A stretch of 64,000 nt of DNA from contig DASYBU010000002.1 in NCBI GenBank assembly GCA_036500605.1, forward strand, positions 351,131 through 415,130, in the 5' to 3' direction. Below the pieces are notes generated by a model. The model did no database searches, was not told the origin of the DNA, and saw only the letters and a list, made by a program, of their open reading frames with translations. Below are positions 60,393 to 64,000 of this stretch, one piece after another (the stretch's first letter is position 1; every line of letters begins with the position of its first letter). A program made the position numbers and the translations under genes. Origin of the DNA: JAFALK01 sp036500605 (lineage in GTDB: Bacteria; Pseudomonadota; Gammaproteobacteria; Burkholderiales; Burkholderiaceae_C).

Positions 60393-60671
60393 TTACTTCT
60401 TCCCGGCCTTCTTGTCGGCCGGATGGCCTTTGAAGGTGCGGGTGAGTGCGAATTCGCCCAGCTTGTGGCCGACCATCTGGTCAGACACATAAACCGGCAC
60501 GTGTTGCTTGCCGTTGTGAACGGCGATCGTCAGACCGATGAACTCGGGCAGGATCGTCGAACGACGCGACCAGGTCTTGATAGGCTTCTTGTCCTTGATG
60601 GCAACTGCCTTGTCAACCTTGGCCATCAGATGGTGGTCGACGAAGGGGCCCTTCTTCAGTGAACGAGTCAT
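60393..60671 (-). CDS. rpsS: 30S ribosomal protein S19
   Basis: A 92-residue head protein. It starts MTRSLKKGPFVDHHLMAKV and has WSRRSTILPEFIGLTIAVHNG. It lies between rplB and rplV. Confidence 0.97.
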   Translation of the reverse strand: MTRSLKKGPFVDHHLMAKVDKAVAIKDKKPIKTWSRRSTILPEFIGLTIAVHNGKQHVPVYVSDQMVGHKLGEFALTRTFKGHPADKKAGKK

Positions 60672-60681
60672 GGCCTAGCCC

Positions 60682-61506
60682 TTACTTCTTGCGACGCGAG
60701 ACGATGAACGTCTGCGTGCGCTTGTTAGAACGAGTGCGGAAGCCCTTCGTGAGGGTGTTCCACGGCGACACAGGAGCCTGACCTTCACCGGTACGGCCTT
60801 CGCCACCACCGTGCGGGTGGTCAACCGGGTTCATGGCGGTACCACGAACGGTCGGGCGGATGCCCTTCCAGCGGATCGCACCGGCCTTGCCGTATTGGCG
60901 CAGGCTGTGCTCTTCGTTGGAGACCTCGCCAATCGTGGCGCGGCAGTCGATGTGGATCTTGCGGACTTCACCCGAGCGCAGACGCAGCTGAGCGTAGACG
61001 CCTTCGCGAGCCATCAGCACCACCGAGGTACCAGCCGAGCGGGCGATTTGAGCGCCCTTGCCCGGCAGCATTTCGACGCAGTGAATGGTCGAACCCACGG
61101 GGATGTTGCGGATCGGCAGCGTGTTGCCAGCCTTGATCGGAGCCTCGGCGCCGGACAGGATGGTCGAACCGACTTCCAAGCCGCGCGGAGCGATCACATA
61201 ACGACGCTCGCCATCGGCGTAGCACACCAGCGCGATGTGGGCGGTGCGGTTCGGGTCGTACTCGATGGTCTCGACCTTGGCCGGAATGCCGTCCTTGTTG
61301 CGCTTGAAGTCGACCACGCGGTAGTGGTGCTTGTGACCACCGCCCTTGTGGCGAATCGTGATGTGACCGTTGTTGTTACGGCCAGAATTCTGAATTTGGG
61401 GCTCAAGCAAAGCTGCATGGGGCGCGCCCTTGTGCAGATGCTTGTGCACCACCTTCACCACGGCACGGCGGCCAGGCGAGGTTGGCTTGACTTTAACGAC
61501 GGCCAT
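60682..61506 (-). CDS. rplB: 50S ribosomal protein L2
   Basis: A 274-residue core protein. It starts MAVVKVKPTSPGRRAVVKVV, and VRGTAMNPVDHPHGGGEGRT near the end contains the conserved histidine of the peptidyl-transferase-facing loop. Confidence 0.98.
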   Translation of the reverse strand: MAVVKVKPTSPGRRAVVKVVHKHLHKGAPHAALLEPQIQNSGRNNNGHITIRHKGGGHKHHYRVVDFKRNKDGIPAKVETIEYDPNRTAHIALVCYADGERRYVIAPRGLEVGSTILSGAEAPIKAGNTLPIRNIPVGSTIHCVEMLPGKGAQIARSAGTSVVLMAREGVYAQLRLRSGEVRKIHIDCRATIGEVSNEEHSLRQYGKAGAIRWKGIRPTVRGTAMNPVDHPHGGGEGRTGEGQAPVSPWNTLTKGFRTRSNKRTQTFIVSRRKK

Positions 61507-61508
61507 GA

Positions 61509-61823
61509 TTACGCAGCCTCCCCGGAGAAGTTGAGCTCTTGGCCCGCCTTCAGGCTCACATAGGCCTTCTTGACGTGGTCACGACGGCCGACACGGCCAC
61601 CGAAGCGCTTGGTCTTGCCCTTGACTTGAACCACATTGACCGCAACCACTTCCACCTTGAACATCAGTTCAACAGCGGCCTTGATTTCGGGCTTGGTGGC
61701 GTCGCGCATCACCTTGAACAGCACTTGGTTGTGCTTCTCGGCAACGGCCGTGGCCTTTTCGGACACGATCGGGGCGAGCAGCACGGAGGCCAGACGGCCT
61801 TCGGAATACTTGGTGGTGCTCAT
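61509..61823 (-). CDS. rplW: 50S ribosomal protein L23
   Basis: A 104-residue tunnel-exit protein starting MSTTKYSEGRLASVLLAPIV at 61823, overlapping the rplD stop as ATGA. A frame reaching 61919 is within rplD. It is the docking site for SRP and trigger factor. Confidence 0.96.
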   Translation of the reverse strand: MSTTKYSEGRLASVLLAPIVSEKATAVAEKHNQVLFKVMRDATKPEIKAAVELMFKVEVVAVNVVQVKGKTKRFGGRVGRRDHVKKAYVSLKAGQELNFSGEAA

Positions 61824-62440
61824 GCCAGCATCTCCTTGAGTTGCTCGACGGCCGCCTTGGTCACCAGCACCTTCTTGTAGTGCACCAGTGACAGCGGATC
61901 GGCGTAGCGGGTCTCGCAAATCAGCACATTGGCCAAGTTGCGCGAGGCCAGAGCCAGGTTGTCGTCGATGACGTCGGCGATGACCATGACCGAGTCCAGA
62001 CCCATGGCCTTCAGCTTGGCAGCCAGCAGCTTGGTCTTGGGCGCTTCCAGCGTGATCGAATCGACCACGGCCAGACGGCCTTCACGGGCCAGCTGCGAGA
62101 GGATCGCGGCCATACCGGCGCGATACATCTTCTTGTTCAGCTTCTGCGTGAAGTTTTCATCGGGCATGTTCGGGAAAATCCGACCACCCCCACGCCACAG
62201 CGGCGAGGACGTCATACCAGCACGTGCACGACCCGTACCCTTTTGGCGGAACGGCTTCTTCGTGGAGTGATGAACTTGTTCGCGGTCCTTCTGGGCGCGG
62301 GTACCTTGGCGGGCGTTGGCCTGGAAGGCCACGACCACCTGGTGAACCAGGGCTTCGTTGTAATCGCGAGCGAAGACGGTGTCAGGAGCGTCCACCTTGG
62401 ACGTTGCTTGACCCTGTTCGTTCAGGAGCTCGAGCTGCAT
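61820..62440 (-). CDS. rplD: 50S ribosomal protein L4
   Basis: A 206-residue tunnel protein. KKPFRQKGTGRARAGMTSSP is the long-loop signature. Its start overlaps the rplC stop by one base. In E. coli L4 represses the S10 operon through the leader. Confidence 0.97.
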   Translation of the reverse strand: MQLELLNEQGQATSKVDAPDTVFARDYNEALVHQVVVAFQANARQGTRAQKDREQVHHSTKKPFRQKGTGRARAGMTSSPLWRGGGRIFPNMPDENFTQKLNKKMYRAGMAAILSQLAREGRLAVVDSITLEAPKTKLLAAKLKAMGLDSVMVIADVIDDNLALASRNLANVLICETRYADPLSLVHYKKVLVTKAAVEQLKEMLA

Positions 62441-63111
62441 CAGTTGGCTCCCTTCTTGGCCTTGACCTTGACGGCGGGGCAGACGACCACGTGGCCGTTC
62501 TTGGCACCCGGCACAGCACCGCGGACCAGCAGCAGTTGACGAGCTTCGTCAATGCGCACGATGTCCAGGTTCTGCACGCTCACCGTCACGTCACCGAGGT
62601 GACCGGACATCTTCTTGCCCGGGAACACGCGGCCAGGATCCTGCGCCATCGAGATGGAGCCAGGAACGTTGTGCGAACGGCTGTTACCGTGCGATGCGCG
62701 CTGCGACTTGAAGTTGTGGCGCTTGATCGTGCCTTCGAAGCCCTTACCGATCGACGTGCCTTGCACATCAACCAGTTGGCCCGTGGCGAACAGCGTCACC
62801 GGCACTTGCGCGCCAGCTTTGTATTCAGCAGCCACATCGGCGGCAACACGGAATTCCTTGAGGACGGTACCGGCTTCAACGCCCGCTTTCGCGAGGTGGC
62901 CAGCTTCCGGCTTGGTGACGCGCGATGCTTTGCGCGTACCGAACGCCACTTGAAGGGCGCTGTAGCCGTCGATCTCTTCGGTCTTGACCTGGGTCACGCG
63001 GTTGTTGGACACATCCAGCACCGTCACAGGGATGGCATCGCCATCGTCCGTGAAGATGCGCATCATGCCCACCTTGCGGCCCAGCAATCCGAGACGATTG
63101 CTAAGACTCAT
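62440..63111 (-). CDS. rplC: 50S ribosomal protein L3
   Basis: A 223-residue protein starting MSLSNRLGLLGRKVGMMRIF at 63111; the longer frame to 63183 reads into the leader. GKGFEGTIKRHNFKSQRASHGN is the conserved loop that nears the peptidyl transferase centre. It follows rpsJ after a 266-base gap with its own promoter. Confidence 0.97.
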   Translation of the reverse strand: MSLSNRLGLLGRKVGMMRIFTDDGDAIPVTVLDVSNNRVTQVKTEEIDGYSALQVAFGTRKASRVTKPEAGHLAKAGVEAGTVLKEFRVAADVAAEYKAGAQVPVTLFATGQLVDVQGTSIGKGFEGTIKRHNFKSQRASHGNSRSHNVPGSISMAQDPGRVFPGKKMSGHLGDVTVSVQNLDIVRIDEARQLLLVRGAVPGAKNGHVVVCPAVKVKAKKGAN

Positions 63112-63260
63112 GTTTTTTCTCCAGCCCTCTTTCGAGAGCCATGCAATGCCCGACATCGATTGGCCGGGCTGACAAATGCACACCAGATTCCTGAGTAAAG
63201 GCAGGACGCCAGAGTGCGCTCATATCCACCCAGGCCGAGGCTAGGGCGGAAAAGACCGCG

Positions 63261-63299
63261 AGTATAGCGTGAACCCTAAAACTTGTGCAAGCACAAGTT
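63261..63299 (-). promoter_or_regulatory. Promoter of the rplC-led unit with a palindrome over the -35
   Basis: On the minus strand a -10 TATACT (63261-63266) is preceded by a weak -35 (TTGCAC) at 18 bases. The -35 lies within the perfect palindrome AACTTGTGC-N2-GCACAAGTT (63280-63299). It drives rplC, whose start is about 150 bases downstream. Confidence 0.6.
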
Positions 63300-63315
63300 C
63301 AGGTCCCGAATAGAG

Positions 63316-63349
63316 AACGGCGCTCCCTCAGTGACGAGGAGGCGCCGTT
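63316..63349 (-). terminator. Hairpin after rpsJ
   Basis: AACGGCGC (63316-63323) pairs with GCGCCGTT (63342-63349), extended by TCC/GGA. There is no T-run, so it may be an attenuator or mRNA-stabilising stem between rpsJ and the rplC promoter. Confidence 0.45.
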
Positions 63350-63377
63350 TCACGTGAGCCTCGCGGCCCAACTCCAA

Positions 63378-63689
63378 TTACTGGAGCTTGATTTCCACGT
63401 CCACGCCAGCCGGCAGGTCGAGCTTCATCAGAGCGTCGACAGTCTTGTCGGTTGGGTCAACGATGTCCATCAGGCGCTGGTGCGTGCGGATTTCGAACTG
63501 GTCGCGCGACGTCTTGTTGACGTGCGGCGAACGCAGGATGTCGAAACGCTGCATGCGCGTCGGCAGGGGCACGGGGCCCTTGACGATCGCGCCGGTGCGC
63601 TTGGCGGTTTCCACGATTTCCAGAGCCGATTGGTCAATCAGCTTGTAGTCAAACGCCTTCAGGCGAATGCGGATCTTTTGCTTTTGCAT
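63378..63689 (-). CDS. rpsJ: 30S ribosomal protein S10
   Basis: A 103-residue head protein and NusE antitermination factor. It starts MQKQKIRIRLKAFDYKLIDQ and has GPVPLPTRMQRFDILRSPHVNK-type sequence. It lies between tuf and rplC and is separated from rplC by 266 bases. Confidence 0.98.
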   Translation of the reverse strand: MQKQKIRIRLKAFDYKLIDQSALEIVETAKRTGAIVKGPVPLPTRMQRFDILRSPHVNKTSRDQFEIRTHQRLMDIVDPTDKTVDALMKLDLPAGVDVEIKLQ

Positions 63690-63719
63690 GACGATTCCTT
63701 AAAGAACGATTTGAGCGAG

Positions 63720-63739
63720 GCCCGGACTTTCGTCCGGGC
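63720..63739 (-). terminator. Hairpin between tuf and rpsJ
   Basis: GCCCGGAC (63720-63727) and GTCCGGGC (63732-63739) form a perfect 8-bp stem with a 4-base loop, 11 bases after the tuf stop. No T-run follows, so read-through into rpsJ is likely. Confidence 0.5.
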
Positions 63740-63750
63740 TCATCACGCAA

Positions 63751-64000
<250 letters not shown>

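Overview
The window looks like the chromosome of a high-GC betaproteobacterium, order Burkholderiales. The ribosomal proteins, the XdhB/XdhC end and the TonB/SapC/tryptophan-halogenase loci fit the Rubrivivax-Roseateles-Leptothrix side of the order. This placement rests on recognising protein families, not on a tree. Three blocks are visible: an acidic-sugar (uronate) utilisation region, a beta-glucan utilisation region, and the S10-spc-alpha ribosomal superoperon.

Positions 1-20.5 kb. After the end of xdhB and xdhC comes a tightly organised sugar locus: two Gfo/Idh/MocA oxidoreductases with an MFS transporter; an exported xylose-isomerase-like TIM barrel with an exported DUF1080 (3-keto-disaccharide hydrolase)-alginate lyase-like fusion; an exported double VOC protein with a second exported TIM barrel; an unknown secreted protein; a TonB receptor; and two paralogous GntR/FCD regulators. 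Around them lie the genes of the oxidative uronate route: uronate dehydrogenase (udh), an SMP-30 type lactonase, glucarate dehydratase (gudD) and 5-dehydro-4-deoxyglucarate dehydratase (kdgD). Nearly identical operator/-10 elements (type TTGTACGATGACAGACAA) precede most of these transcription units, so I read them as one regulon. I propose that a glucuronate-containing glycoside is cleaved by a 3-keto (oxidation/elimination or hydrolysis) chemistry and that the freed uronate is then oxidised through glucarate. This is the most novel system in the window.

Positions 20.5-33.4 kb. A putative-Ig-repeat lipoprotein, a CYTH-CHAD protein, a giant CheB-CheR-PAS-histidine kinase-receiver hybrid, a decayed group II intron, an integrase fragment, a GH2 beta-galactosidase and the initiator tRNA-fMet gene. 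Next to the tRNA are four 11-bp iterons and a 60-bp block whose diverged copy lies just after xdhC. The 0.9-33.3 kb segment may therefore be an old tRNA-associated island.

Positions 33.4-45.5 kb. A LacI-controlled beta-glucan locus: two tryptophan-halogenase-like flavoproteins, a cupin-like protein, SapC, a TonB receptor, LacI, GH1 and a lipoprotein GH16 (laminarinase-like). Four TGAAAGCGCTTTCA-type operators tie it together. An ORF6N-domain gene and dsbD follow.

Positions 48.1-64 kb. The ribosomal cluster is on the minus strand, from tuf/rpsJ to rplQ. It is interrupted between rpsQ and rplN by a terminator, a peroxiredoxin gene and a new promoter. Palindromes overlap the -35 regions of both ribosomal promoters I can see, and two tandem hairpins precede rpsD.
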